Below, one piece after another: positions 8,241-16,731 of a DNA stretch of 64,000 nucleotides; position 1 is the stretch's first letter, and each line of letters opens with the position of its first letter. The translations under genes were made by a program, and so were the position numbers. Origin of the DNA: Paenibacillus periandrae (GTDB lineage: Bacteria; Bacillota; Bacilli; Paenibacillales; NBRC-103111); NCBI RefSeq assembly GCF_022458865.1, contig NZ_JAJNMU010000014.1, forward strand, positions 124,001-188,000. Reading direction: 5' to 3'. The notes beneath the pieces were generated by a model, which ran no database searches, was not told where the DNA came from, and saw only the letters and a program-made list of their open reading frames with translations.

Positions 8241-9664
8241 GGGGTTAGCTCCTTATCTACATCGTTCACAGGTGGGCTAAAATAAACAAGATGAATATGC
8301 GGTGTATGCGTGCGTCGTAAAGCTTCAACAAAAGGTCTCTCTGCTTCTGAGGAAGCTTCCCTTTCCATAAACACAAACAACTCATCATAATGACTAGGAG
8401 GAATATTATACAGGAAATTCATCACTGTCGGATCATCTGGTGAGGTATAGGCATCCCTATATTGGATCGCATAACTTGCTTCTTGACTCGGATGGATCGG
8501 ACTGCGTGTGGTAGATTGATAGAGGATTCCATCACCCATAGCAGCGGCAATTCGCATCGGAACGTACATAAATTCGCCAGTACCGATACATAAGGTATTT
8601 GCACCTGTTCTAAGTGATCTCAGGAAGTCTGCCGCCTGTTGAACCTGCTTATCCAGCAATATATTGTCCCCATAGTCAAGCCCAAACCGACCTGTCAGGC
8701 TCACGTAAGGATTCAAATTCACATCGCCTATGGAATTGCCCGAGCTTACCTGCATATGATCAAAGTTATTGTACACATAATGTTTTGTAATTTTTGTAGA
8801 CTCGGCTGCTGCAGATATAGAAGGTGCAGTCTCTTCCATGTATTCAATAGAGCTGCCTTGAACCTCGATCTGTCCTTCAATTAACGAAAGGCACACAATC
8901 TCAATGCCCAGCTCGGTCTCGAGTTTCGTAAATTGTTCGCGATCTGCATCCGATCTCCAATCGAGTAGACTGGCCACGATGTATTTGGAACGCGGAAATT
9001 TCATATGTAAATCGCGAATCATATTCAGTGCGGTTTTACCCGTCGTGATCTCATCGTCTACCAGGACGACCGGCTGTGTTCCTTGAAAAAAGTGCTCATT
9101 ACGCGCATAGCAGCGGTGCGCCGTCGCATGCGAATGCTCCTCTTCAAAGCTAAGAATGGAATCCAGCTCTCTGATTGATTCTCGTGTTGTGTGCAAATAT
9201 CGGGTAGGTCCACTAAATACTTCATACATGCTATGACCCAATGCTGTTGCCGTCTCCGCAAAGCCTATAAAGAGATGCGACTGGTCAATAAGTAATGGGC
9301 TGCTTTTTAAATTGGCATATACAGCTGCTGCATAGACGGCTGGGTTGCGGATCGCTTGAACAATTTTCGGAAGATCTACCGACACCAGACCACCATTTTC
9401 TTGCTGCAGCAGCACAGCCAAGGCAGCTCCTCCGAGTAAAGATACATGCGGATCAACAGGAATGTGCTTGCCCAAAACTTTGCTGACAAACAAAAAGCTT
9501 CTTTTTTTATTAATTCTCGCAGCCATCAAAAATAGCTCTTCCATGGGTAGATTCAGAGGATTGCTCGTGACATGAACAATAACCTCTAATTGATCCTTAA
9601 TTTTGTACGTATGCTTGCTCTTGACCGATGCGGACGAGCAAGGAATTGAAGCTTTGATTTTCAT
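8237..9664 (-). CDS. phosphoribosyltransferase with TRSP domain
   Basis: About 475 residues. The type I phosphoribosyltransferase PRPP-binding motif VLVDDEITTGKT lies near residue 200, and a C-terminal TRSP domain follows (RFGLDYGDNI, then QSTTRSPIHP around residue 390). Expected reaction: transfer of a ribose 5-phosphate unit to or from a base-like compound. ATG 9664 is chosen because GGGGTG precedes it; ATG 9676 is four codons earlier in the same frame. Its 5' end overlaps the aldolase gene by about 68 bases, an unusually long overlap. Confidence 0.85.
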   Translation of the reverse strand: MKIKASIPCSSASVKSKHTYKIKDQLEVIVHVTSNPLNLPMEELFLMAARINKKRSFLFVSKVLGKHIPVDPHVSLLGGAALAVLLQQENGGLVSVDLPKIVQAIRNPAVYAAAVYANLKSSPLLIDQSHLFIGFAETATALGHSMYEVFSGPTRYLHTTRESIRELDSILSFEEEHSHATAHRCYARNEHFFQGTQPVVLVDDEITTGKTALNMIRDLHMKFPRSKYIVASLLDWRSDADREQFTKLETELGIEIVCLSLIEGQIEVQGSSIEYMEETAPSISAAAESTKITKHYVYNNFDHMQVSSGNSIGDVNLNPYVSLTGRFGLDYGDNILLDKQVQQAADFLRSLRTGANTLCIGTGEFMYVPMRIAAAMGDGILYQSTTRSPIHPSQEASYAIQYRDAYTSPDDPTVMNFLYNIPPSHYDELFVFMEREASSEAERPFVEALRRTHTPHIHLVYFSPPVNDVDKELTP

Positions 9665-10811
9665 GAAACACCCCATATACTTTTGATCTGTTCATAATCC
9701 GCTGTGCCCAATTCAGATGAGGTTTCATTTCGTTCATTTTATTTGCATATTGACTCTTCATAACACCGAGATAACCGTGACTGTTGGCGATGATGGAGGT
9801 GGCGTCCATATATTCTTCGTGACTGACGACAAGAAGTGCTTGAACCAGTGTAAGATGCGTGGGGTGAATAATCGTTTTACCAATAAGTCCATTTTCTTTA
9901 TCCAATGCAATTTCACGAAGCAATCCATCTGTCTGGCGATTGACGACCTGCATCTTAACCCTGCGGCCCTTCCGCCCCATCGCATCCTCAAACAGATTTT
10001 GCGGGACAATCTGCGTCGGGGATCGGTCACTTTTGAAATATTCCCACACAGGGCCGGAAATCACATAACCATCCTCAATACGTCCAAAAACATTAATAAT
10101 ATCCATGATGCAATCCCTGATAACTCCTAATTCGTAGATCGTCGTATCCGAGCTTCTCCGAATGCCGAACAAACTTGAGAAATCCGTTGCGCCGATCCGA
10201 ATATTGAGAATATAAGCCTTGAAAGGCTCCAGCAGCTGTTTGATCGTCAGTAACGTCTCCAGCCTGCTTTCACGATAAATCACGGCAGCTGTTTCCAATA
10301 TAGGCATTCCGTATAGCACAGCTGTTGACGGAGCCTTGTACCGATTGTAATCCATGAGAAGCTGGAGGTAATGCTGGGCATTATCAACCGTAAACTTAGG
10401 AAATACAAACCCGGTAAGCAAAGCGGCGTCTTCCTGGAGCAGAGTCAATATTTTGCCCATTTGTTCTGGAGAGCGTACACGAATGAACAGCAGCGGCAGG
10501 CTGTGTGTCAGCAGAGTGCCAAGTCGAATCCAGGCAGATAACCTGCGCAATTGCTGGATCAAGCATTCCTCGGCAAGCTCTACCTGATGGTCGCCTACGG
10601 CATCCTCCAGATCTAACACCAGAGTGGTCAATCCTTCATGTTTACCGGAAACAATATCATCCGCAATTGTAAGCCTTGTGGCTGGTGTATACAAAGCGGC
10701 TCCGACAGCAATGGACAGCAGCTCCTTGTCAGATGTATTGTCAAAAGAGACCGGTGGTTCATAGAAGAGGAGCTGTTCCTCTTCTTCAGAGAGGTAATGA
10801 AAATAACGCAT
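9597..10811 (-). CDS. HpcH/HpaI-citrate lyase beta-like aldolase of the Ter system
   Basis: A 404-residue TIM-barrel enzyme of the citrate lyase beta/HpcH family: LVLDLEDAVGD near residue 83, an RVRSPEQ arginine motif, and the metal-binding segment GFVFPKF. It is longer than stand-alone CitE proteins (about 290), as is typical for the Ter-linked branch. It probably makes or breaks a C-C bond in an acyl-type precursor. ATG 10811 follows GGAGGAG. It is the first gene of the biosynthetic block, separated from terC by a weak terminator-like hairpin at 10848-10875. Confidence 0.85.
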   Translation of the reverse strand: MRYFHYLSEEEEQLLFYEPPVSFDNTSDKELLSIAVGAALYTPATRLTIADDIVSGKHEGLTTLVLDLEDAVGDHQVELAEECLIQQLRRLSAWIRLGTLLTHSLPLLFIRVRSPEQMGKILTLLQEDAALLTGFVFPKFTVDNAQHYLQLLMDYNRYKAPSTAVLYGMPILETAAVIYRESRLETLLTIKQLLEPFKAYILNIRIGATDFSSLFGIRRSSDTTIYELGVIRDCIMDIINVFGRIEDGYVISGPVWEYFKSDRSPTQIVPQNLFEDAMGRKGRRVKMQVVNRQTDGLLREIALDKENGLIGKTIIHPTHLTLVQALLVVSHEEYMDATSIIANSHGYLGVMKSQYANKMNEMKPHLNWAQRIMNRSKVYGVFHENQSFNSLLVRIGQEQAYVQN

Positions 10812-10847
10812 GCAATCGCTCCTCCATTTCTATTTCACCTAATTTAA

Positions 10848-10875
10848 AATATCCTCCCGAAATTGGAAGGATATT
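10848..10875 (-). terminator. weak terminator/attenuator hairpin between terC and the aldolase gene
   Basis: On the minus strand AATATCCTTCC pairs with GGGAGGATATT with one mismatch and is followed by TTTAAATT. It is placed inside the operon, so partial read-through would give less of the biosynthetic enzymes than of the Ter proteins. The function is inferred. Confidence 0.5.
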
Positions 10876-10893
10876 CGCTTACTATAACATCCA

Positions 10894-11676
10894 TTAACTG
10901 GATTTAACCTCTTTGCTGCCTTTGTTCTTAACCGCACTGTAGATGATCGTGCCTACAAATATGGCAATGATCAAAGAGAAGAAGATAACATGGGATACTT
11001 CGAATCCGAACGCAGCTGCAATCATTTTGGCACCGATCACGATGATCAAAACAAAAGCTGCTTTTTCGAGCTCTGGATACTTTTCAATGAGCTTAAGGAA
11101 TACTTGAGCGACACCACGCATCATCAGAACGCCTAGAATACCTCCAAGGAACAATACCCAAATCTTCTCACTAACACCGAAAGCAGCCAGTACACTGTCA
11201 ATACTGAATGCAATATCCATCATCTCAACAGCGGCTACTGTTTTCCAGAAGCTCATTCCCTTATTTTCAATTTCTCCTTCTTCCTGCTCAGCCTTCTTAC
11301 CGATATAAGGCAGAATGCCGTACATTTTGAATTCGAGATTGAACAGATTGCTACAAGCGATCCATAACAGGTACACGCCGCCTGCTACCTTCACCCATGT
11401 AATCTTAACCAGGAATGTTCCGATACCGATGGCGAGGAAACGAAATACATAAGCCCCGACAATCCCGTAGAACAATGCTTTCTTTTGCTGTTCTTTCGGT
11501 AAATGCCTTACCATGACAGCCAGCACAAGTGCATTATCTGCAGATAACAATCCTTCCAACAAAATCAGAGTACCAATAATTCCCCAGTTAACCGGATCTG
11601 AAAGTGTGGAAACAATAACAGACCAACTAAAAAAGGTACTGAAATTGGCAATAAAGCTGCTTATAAAATCTGACAA
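10894..11676 (-). CDS. terC: TerC-family integral membrane protein
   Basis: A 260-residue protein with about seven membrane helices and the family signatures LLEGLLSADNALVLA (about residue 40) and VEMMDIAFSIDSVLAAFGVS (about 150), whose acidic residues lie within the membrane and are thought to bind metal. TerC proteins belong to the LysE superfamily; in Bacillus the homologues help manganese efflux and exoenzyme metallation. TTG 11676 is the start, behind GGGGGGA. It is the membrane anchor of the Ter complex, encoded directly after the TerD paralogues. Confidence 0.9.
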   Translation of the reverse strand: MSDFISSFIANFSTFFSWSVIVSTLSDPVNWGIIGTLILLEGLLSADNALVLAVMVRHLPKEQQKKALFYGIVGAYVFRFLAIGIGTFLVKITWVKVAGGVYLLWIACSNLFNLEFKMYGILPYIGKKAEQEEGEIENKGMSFWKTVAAVEMMDIAFSIDSVLAAFGVSEKIWVLFLGGILGVLMMRGVAQVFLKLIEKYPELEKAAFVLIIVIGAKMIAAAFGFEVSHVIFFSLIIAIFVGTIIYSAVKNKGSKEVKSS

Positions 11677-11702
11677 ACTCGATCCCCCCTTTTAACTAAC
11701 AG

Positions 11703-13085
11703 TTATTTGGAACCGGCAACCCATCTCAAGCCCCATTTATAGGCTTCATCCATCTTAGCGTGACCCGAATAATAGGAGACCAGTTTTTCAATGCTCAAGG
11801 TTTGGTCATTCACATTTTGAATCAATGCAATGGCACACATACCTTTATTTTTCTCATGCTCATCCATACGGACCTCGATATCGGGACCGCCGCTTTGCTT
11901 GATCGTGACAATGCCGTTGGCTTCTGCCCAGTTGGCAGCTCCTTCATAGATAAAGGCAAATACGAGAATCCGCTTGAATTCCTTCAGCATATTTCCATTA
12001 ATCCGCAAATTTTCGCCAGTTTTCACTGTACCCGTCCGATCATCTCCATCGAGAGAAATATAAGGGGCACGCGTAAGCGAACCAAAGGAATTGCCCAATG
12101 CCTGTACAACACCCTTGCTGCCATTCTTTAATTCATATAAGCAGGCCAAGTCCAGATCCAGATTGCTGCTGCCACCGAACCAACCGGATTTTTTCTTCTG
12201 ATCCCAGTTCAGATTGACGAGAATCTCACCAAGTGAGCCGGAATTTTTTTGAAGATTAATCGTATCGCCGCGTTTTTTCAGCTCGATTTTGTTCAAGTTG
12301 ATCGGATTGGCTGCTGGTGGAACATTTGGTGCTGGCGGTACCTGTGCAGGCTCCCTAGAAGGCCGATTCAAATTAAGCGGCTGCTGCTGTGGCGGGTTAT
12401 TGGGCTGCTGGCTGGGCCTGTTCAGGTTCAGCGGCTGGTTATTAACCGGCGGCTTATCTGCTTGGACAATTGGCGGCGGTTGAGGTGTCGGTGGTGTTGG
12501 TGCTTTGACCTCTTCTTCCTTCACCTCTATGCCAAAGCTATTGCACAAGGCTTCCAGGCCACCAGAATAACCGGAGCCGATCGCATTGAACTTCCAATCG
12601 CTGTTGTATCTATATAATTCCCCTACGACAACGGCCGTTTCGACGGAGAAATCTTTTCCCAGGTTGTAGCGAATCAGCTCGCTGCCAGACGTTGGGTCTA
12701 TGATACGAATATAAGCATCGTCTACTTGAGCGAAATTTTGCTTTCTTTTCTCTCCCTCATAGACAGTTAAGGTAAAAGCAATCTTGGAATATTGTGTGGG
12801 CACATTTCCCAATTGAATGGTAACCTGCTCCCGGTCGGTAACTCCCGCCATATTCCGCTTGTCACCTGTTGTCAGGGAAACCGCATGATTAGCTCCTACA
12901 GGATTTCCATAGAAAATAAGGTCTTCATCACGTGAAACCTTCCCATTAGCCCCCAGTACAAATGCGGAAAAATCAAGATCCACACCATTTGCATTACGCC
13001 AACCCATGCCAATTATAACCTGAGTCAACGAAGGGTTGTTTTTAGTCAGATCGGCTTTCTGACCCTTAACTACTGAGACCGCCAT
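11703..13085 (-). CDS. TerA/TerD tandem-domain protein with Pro/Gln/Asn linker
   Basis: A 460-residue protein. An N-terminal TerD domain (about 1-185) is joined to a second TerD-type domain (about 275-455) by an 80-residue linker rich in Pro, Gln and Asn. The linker carries the repeated motif PLNLNRPS twice and a third variant, PINLNK. Such two-domain proteins correspond to TerA-type components. The acidic calcium-site residues of the first domain are partly altered (VDLDFSAFVL), while the second has LDLDLACLYE. Cytoplasmic and probably peripheral to TerC. It is in operon with the three single-domain TerD genes. Confidence 0.85.
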   Translation of the reverse strand: MAVSVVKGQKADLTKNNPSLTQVIIGMGWRNANGVDLDFSAFVLGANGKVSRDEDLIFYGNPVGANHAVSLTTGDKRNMAGVTDREQVTIQLGNVPTQYSKIAFTLTVYEGEKRKQNFAQVDDAYIRIIDPTSGSELIRYNLGKDFSVETAVVVGELYRYNSDWKFNAIGSGYSGGLEALCNSFGIEVKEEEVKAPTPPTPQPPPIVQADKPPVNNQPLNLNRPSQQPNNPPQQQPLNLNRPSREPAQVPPAPNVPPAANPINLNKIELKKRGDTINLQKNSGSLGEILVNLNWDQKKKSGWFGGSSNLDLDLACLYELKNGSKGVVQALGNSFGSLTRAPYISLDGDDRTGTVKTGENLRINGNMLKEFKRILVFAFIYEGAANWAEANGIVTIKQSGGPDIEVRMDEHEKNKGMCAIALIQNVNDQTLSIEKLVSYYSGHAKMDEAYKWGLRWVAGSK

Positions 13086-13121
13086 GACTACACACCTTTC
13101 TTACGTTTTATGTTACAAAGT

Positions 13122-13703
13122 CTAGTTGGCGTCAAGTCCGTAGTTTTTGCAAAGAGCAGCAAGACCGCCGGAAAAACCGGAACCGATTGCCTGGAACTTC
13201 CAATCCGGTCCCTGACGATACAGCTCACAAATGACAACTGCGGTTTCCACGGAGAATTCCTCTCCCAGATCATAACGCAGCACTTCTCTGCCATTGGACT
13301 CATCTACGATGCGAACAAACGCATTGGAAACCTGTCCAAAGTTTTGTGAGCGGGCTTGTGCATCATGAATCGTTACGGTAATCCCGACTCTTTCAATATT
13401 TGCAGGCACTAAGGAGAAATCCATAATGATTTGCTCATCATCGCCTTCACCTTCACCTGTACGGTTATCGCCAGTGTGCACAACAGAACCGTTAGGAGTT
13501 TTCGGATTGTTATAGAATACGAAGTCATCAACACCTTTGGCTTTACCATCGGCATAGAGCATGAATGCAGAAGCATCGAGGTCAAAGTCGCTACCACCGT
13601 TATATTTGTTCGTATCCCATCCTAAACCTACAATAACCTTGGTCAGTCCTGGATTGGTTTTGGTAAGGTCGATACGTTGTCCTTTGGATAAGCTGATTGT
13701 CAT
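13122..13703 (-). CDS. TerD-family stress protein
   Basis: A single TerD domain of about 193 residues (start ATG 13703 behind AAGGGAG; an in-frame codon at 13721 is too close to that site). It shows the calcium-binding acidic stretch DFDLDAS near residue 37, the GDNRTGEGEGDDEQ loop near 75, and a YDLGEEFSVETA strand. TerD proteins bind calcium and form the cytoplasmic part of the tellurite and general envelope-stress system. It is closest to the next TerD gene upstream (13811), probably by tandem duplication. Confidence 0.9.
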   Translation of the reverse strand: MTISLSKGQRIDLTKTNPGLTKVIVGLGWDTNKYNGGSDFDLDASAFMLYADGKAKGVDDFVFYNNPKTPNGSVVHTGDNRTGEGEGDDEQIIMDFSLVPANIERVGITVTIHDAQARSQNFGQVSNAFVRIVDESNGREVLRYDLGEEFSVETAVVICELYRQGPDWKFQAIGSGFSGGLAALCKNYGLDAN

Positions 13704-13745
13704 ATAAGAAACTCCCTTCAATTTTAAAGAGTAGCTGTTACTTGT

Positions 13746-13774
13746 AATAAGCCGCCTTGTAAAGGCGGCTTATT
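13746..13774 (-). other. stable intra-operonic hairpin
   Basis: AATAAGCCGCCTT pairs perfectly with AAGGCGGCTTATT around a three-base loop, between two terD genes. No T run follows on the minus strand, so termination is unlikely. It could protect or define an mRNA 3' end and set different levels of the two paralogues. Confidence 0.6.
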
Positions 13775-13810
13775 GTCCATTTCATGGAATACATGAGAGG
13801 GAATTATTGT

Positions 13811-14386
13811 TTATGCAAGCCCGAAGTCACGAACCAAGCCATTCAAACCGTCTTTGTAGCCGCTGCCGACTGCGCTGAATTTCCATTCGCCATTGTTGCG
13901 GTACAATTCAGCTACTACGATAGCTGTTTCGATGGAGAATTCTTCTCCCAGGTCGTAACGAGTCAATTCCGAATTGGTTTCATCGTTTACAATTCGCACA
14001 TATGCATTGGAAACTTGTCCAAAGTTTTGGCCGCGCTCTTGGGCTTCGTGTATCGTTATGCAAATCGAGATTTTGTCGACGTTAGCCGGAACCGCAGCCA
14101 AATCTACTTTGATTTGTTCATCATCTCCGTCGCCTTCGCCTGTTCTGTTATCGCCTGTATGTACAATGGAGCCATTTTCGTTCTTCGGGTTGTTGTAGAA
14201 AATAAAGTCCTTCTCGGAGCCAGCCTTGCCTGTAGCATTCAAGGAAAACACGGATGCATCCAAATCAAAGTCCTTACCGCCATCATATTTGTTCGTATCC
14301 CACCCAAGACCGATTAATACCTTGGTCAGACCTGGATTGGTTTTAGTTAAATCAATTTTTTGTCCTTTAGTTAAGCTGATTGCCAT
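13811..14386 (-). CDS. TerD-family stress protein
   Basis: A 191-residue single TerD domain starting with the family motif MAISLTKGQKIDLTKTNPGL. The calcium site DFDLDASVF is near residue 40 and GDNRTGEGDGDDEQ near 78. Size and motifs match TerD/TerE of enterobacterial ter operons and YceD/YceE of B. subtilis. It is in operon with terB upstream and terC downstream. Soluble; expected to act with TerC at the inner face of the membrane. Confidence 0.9.
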   Translation of the reverse strand: MAISLTKGQKIDLTKTNPGLTKVLIGLGWDTNKYDGGKDFDLDASVFSLNATGKAGSEKDFIFYNNPKNENGSIVHTGDNRTGEGDGDDEQIKVDLAAVPANVDKISICITIHEAQERGQNFGQVSNAYVRIVNDETNSELTRYDLGEEFSIETAIVVAELYRNNGEWKFSAVGSGYKDGLNGLVRDFGLA

Positions 14387-14438
14387 AATAAAATTCGCCT
14401 CGCTTTTCTATAATTTAGGTTAGGTTTTGCTGTAAAAA

Positions 14439-15029
14439 TTATGTGTAGCGTCTGGCCAACAAGTCGATATGAGCAGCTTGCTCGCCTTCGCCAATTGCAT
14501 TAAATTTCCATTCGCCGTTATTACGGTAAATTTCACCAACAATCAATGCAGTTTTGCCAGCATAGCTGTCAGTTAGATTAAATCGTACCAGCTCCTGATC
14601 ATTCGTATGGTTAAATACACGAATATAGGCGGACTTGATCATGCCAAAGTCCTGTTTACGGGCTTCACAGTCATAAATATTGACGACCATCAAAATTTTC
14701 TGAACGTGAGCAGGTACTCTGGTCAAATCAACAACGATTTGCTCATCGTCGCCATCACCTTCACCTGTCGTATTGTCTCCAGAGTGAACAACAGAACCAC
14801 ATGCGCTTGTTTTGTTATAGAAGCATACGAGATCTTCTTTCCTCTCCAGCTTGTTGTTCGCGTTCAGCAATAATGCCGATGCGTCACAATCAATAGCCGG
14901 CTTTTTGCCGCCGAAGAAGCTTCTCTTCTGTTCGATGGCATCCCATCCAAGACCAACTACAACTTTCGACAAACCTGCGTTACCTTTTGTCAAATCAATC
15001 TTCTGACCTTTAACCAATGAAATCGACAT
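14439..15029 (-). CDS. TerD-family protein, TerZ-like
   Basis: A 196-residue single TerD domain with a 10-residue insertion after GLGWDA (KRSFFGGKKP) and the calcium site written AIDCDASALLL. These differences from the next two paralogues make it the most divergent of the three, resembling the TerZ type. The C-terminus is LLARRYT instead of the short hydrophobic end of the others. It is second in the operon, 75 bases downstream of terB. Confidence 0.85.
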   Translation of the reverse strand: MSISLVKGQKIDLTKGNAGLSKVVVGLGWDAIEQKRSFFGGKKPAIDCDASALLLNANNKLERKEDLVCFYNKTSACGSVVHSGDNTTGEGDGDDEQIVVDLTRVPAHVQKILMVVNIYDCEARKQDFGMIKSAYIRVFNHTNDQELVRFNLTDSYAGKTALIVGEIYRNNGEWKFNAIGEGEQAAHIDLLARRYT

Positions 15030-15104
15030 GTATTCGTACCTCCTTCGCTTGATCTCTATCTTTCACCTGTAATACGGCATACGCCTGTATGTGGTTTCAA
15101 GATT

Positions 15105-15560
15105 TTATAAACCAAATTCTCCGGAGTTCAGTCCAAGTACCTTACAAATATCACGGACCGCATTTTTCTCTGTTTCGTCAAAATCTCCATCCGCTGCACC
15201 GATCGCGCAGCATACCCCAACGATGATACGGCCGACCTCGGGCTTGGAATTGAACGGAGCAATTGCTCTCAACGCCTCCTGCTTACCAATGGTTACATCA
15301 AAGTCCATATTGCCTGTATAATGGTTGAACCTATTGATAACATCCGTAATATTGTATACCTTCAGCTCTTCACTATGATTTAAATAACCGGCCATCTTTT
15401 GCTTCTCTGCTGCAGAAATATTACCATCCGCTGCAGCTACTATAGCACATCCGGCAACTATGGCTTCAAGTAGATCCTTGTTTTTATATTTTTTGACGGA
15501 ATCCTGTAAACTGGTTTTACCCTTGGATAACCAATTTTGAAACGAGTTCAATGCGCTCAT
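15105..15560 (-). CDS. terB: TerB-family protein
   Basis: A 151-residue all-helical TerB domain. AIVAAADGNISAAEKQ (about residue 40) and CAIGAADGDFDETEK (about 120) are the two acidic metal-binding loops of the family. TerB binds metal ions and associates with TerC at the membrane. It is the first gene of the Ter operon, with ATG 15560 behind GGAGG. A candidate promoter upstream (TTGCAA then TATAAA near 15670-15690, spacing 15) is weak, so a stress sigma factor is possible but not shown. Confidence 0.9.
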   Translation of the reverse strand: MSALNSFQNWLSKGKTSLQDSVKKYKNKDLLEAIVAGCAIVAAADGNISAAEKQKMAGYLNHSEELKVYNITDVINRFNHYTGNMDFDVTIGKQEALRAIAPFNSKPEVGRIIVGVCCAIGAADGDFDETEKNAVRDICKVLGLNSGEFGL

Positions 15561-15721
15561 GTTTTGTTTTCCTCCATTTTTATAAGGTTATGTTACCCAT
15601 TTCTCTATATCTAATAACAAACAGGCGGTGCTATTAAGATTTCCCACCTTTTCCCTACTATATAACTTTATACATATCCCTAAAATATTGCAAGTTTCGA
15701 TAGGATTTCTTAACATACACA

Positions 15722-15752
15722 AAAGATGACAATATAGTGCATTGTCATCTTT
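15722..15752 (-). terminator. terminator after the nucleoside hydrolase gene
   Basis: A 12-base perfect stem (AAAGATGACAAT with ATTGTCATCTTT) around a seven-base loop. It closes the carbohydrate operon whose last gene ends at 15781 and separates it from the Ter promoter. Confidence 0.75.
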
Positions 15753-15780
15753 CATTATCGTACGAAAATATGAAATTTAA

Positions 15781-16674
15781 TCAGTTTGTATTCGAGCTAC
15801 GGGCAAAACGGGCAATTTTGGCGAAGAAGTCCTCCAAGATAAAACGCGGGTCTACGGTCTCGTACACTTTAATCGCCCGATGCTTGCCATTATGGATATA
15901 ATGCATCAGCGGATCAATCTCGGGTGCCGGCCGCCATTCCGATCTACCGCATTCGGGATAGAGGATCAGCCCGATCACAGGCGAATCTCCTAATGAGCGG
16001 TATTCGATAGCTTCTTTTTTCCTGCTGTTGTATTCCAGCAGCTGTTCGACCAGATAGGCACCGATCCTGCCGTGCGGATATACCTTTTCTATCAGCTCCG
16101 AATGACTGACAGGCATCATCCGATAGGCATTATAGGGTACCTGCCATACCTCAAGCCTGGATTTAAAAACAACATTGGCCGCATGGATATCATTGGCCAG
16201 ATTATACTCTCTGCCACCTGCGGGCCACGTATAACCGCCAATCCAGATGACGCGAATATTACGGCCCTCGATAGCCGGCTCCAGCAGCAAAGCTGACGCC
16301 ATATCGGTCAAGGGTCCACAGAAAGCGATGTTCAGCGTCCGGTCGTCGTCCTTGAGCGCTTCTTCTATAATAAGGCGGGCTCCAGGCGAATCCACAGGTG
16401 TCCATTCATCCGGCATTGCATGGGGAGCTCCGTTCTCTGCTCTTATGCTGCCCTCCAGTCCCATCAACCGCAGCAGCAAATCGATTTCTCCCCTGCTGTC
16501 CAGCATGCTGGTCTCGGAAATTTTGTCTCCAAAATGGGCTGCTATAATTCCATGAAGCTCAAAGGATGGCGTCAAAATGCCATGAACGATAGCATACTGA
16601 TCATCTGCCTCCGCCTTTGTGTCGGTATTGATTATGACGCGCAGCTTTTTATGCTGTGGGTAATCAAATTCCAT
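15781..16674 (-). CDS. nucleoside hydrolase-like protein
   Basis: A 297-residue protein of the inosine-uridine-preferring nucleoside hydrolase fold. The N-terminal calcium motif is present in modified form (INTDTKAEADDQYAI at about residues 15-30), and FCGPLTDMASAL near residue 115 matches the family. Usual reaction: cleavage of an N-ribosidic bond. It is last in an operon of sugar permeases, a binding protein and glycoside hydrolases, so a true nucleoside substrate is not certain; it may act on another glycoside. ATG 16674 follows GGAGG. Confidence 0.75.
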   Translation of the reverse strand: MEFDYPQHKKLRVIINTDTKAEADDQYAIVHGILTPSFELHGIIAAHFGDKISETSMLDSRGEIDLLLRLMGLEGSIRAENGAPHAMPDEWTPVDSPGARLIIEEALKDDDRTLNIAFCGPLTDMASALLLEPAIEGRNIRVIWIGGYTWPAGGREYNLANDIHAANVVFKSRLEVWQVPYNAYRMMPVSHSELIEKVYPHGRIGAYLVEQLLEYNSRKKEAIEYRSLGDSPVIGLILYPECGRSEWRPAPEIDPLMHYIHNGKHRAIKVYETVDPRFILEDFFAKIARFARSSNTN

Positions 16675-16731
16675 CAGAATACCTCCATGTCGTACAGGCC
16701 GCCCGTCACACTCGACTGAACTGCAGCCAGC

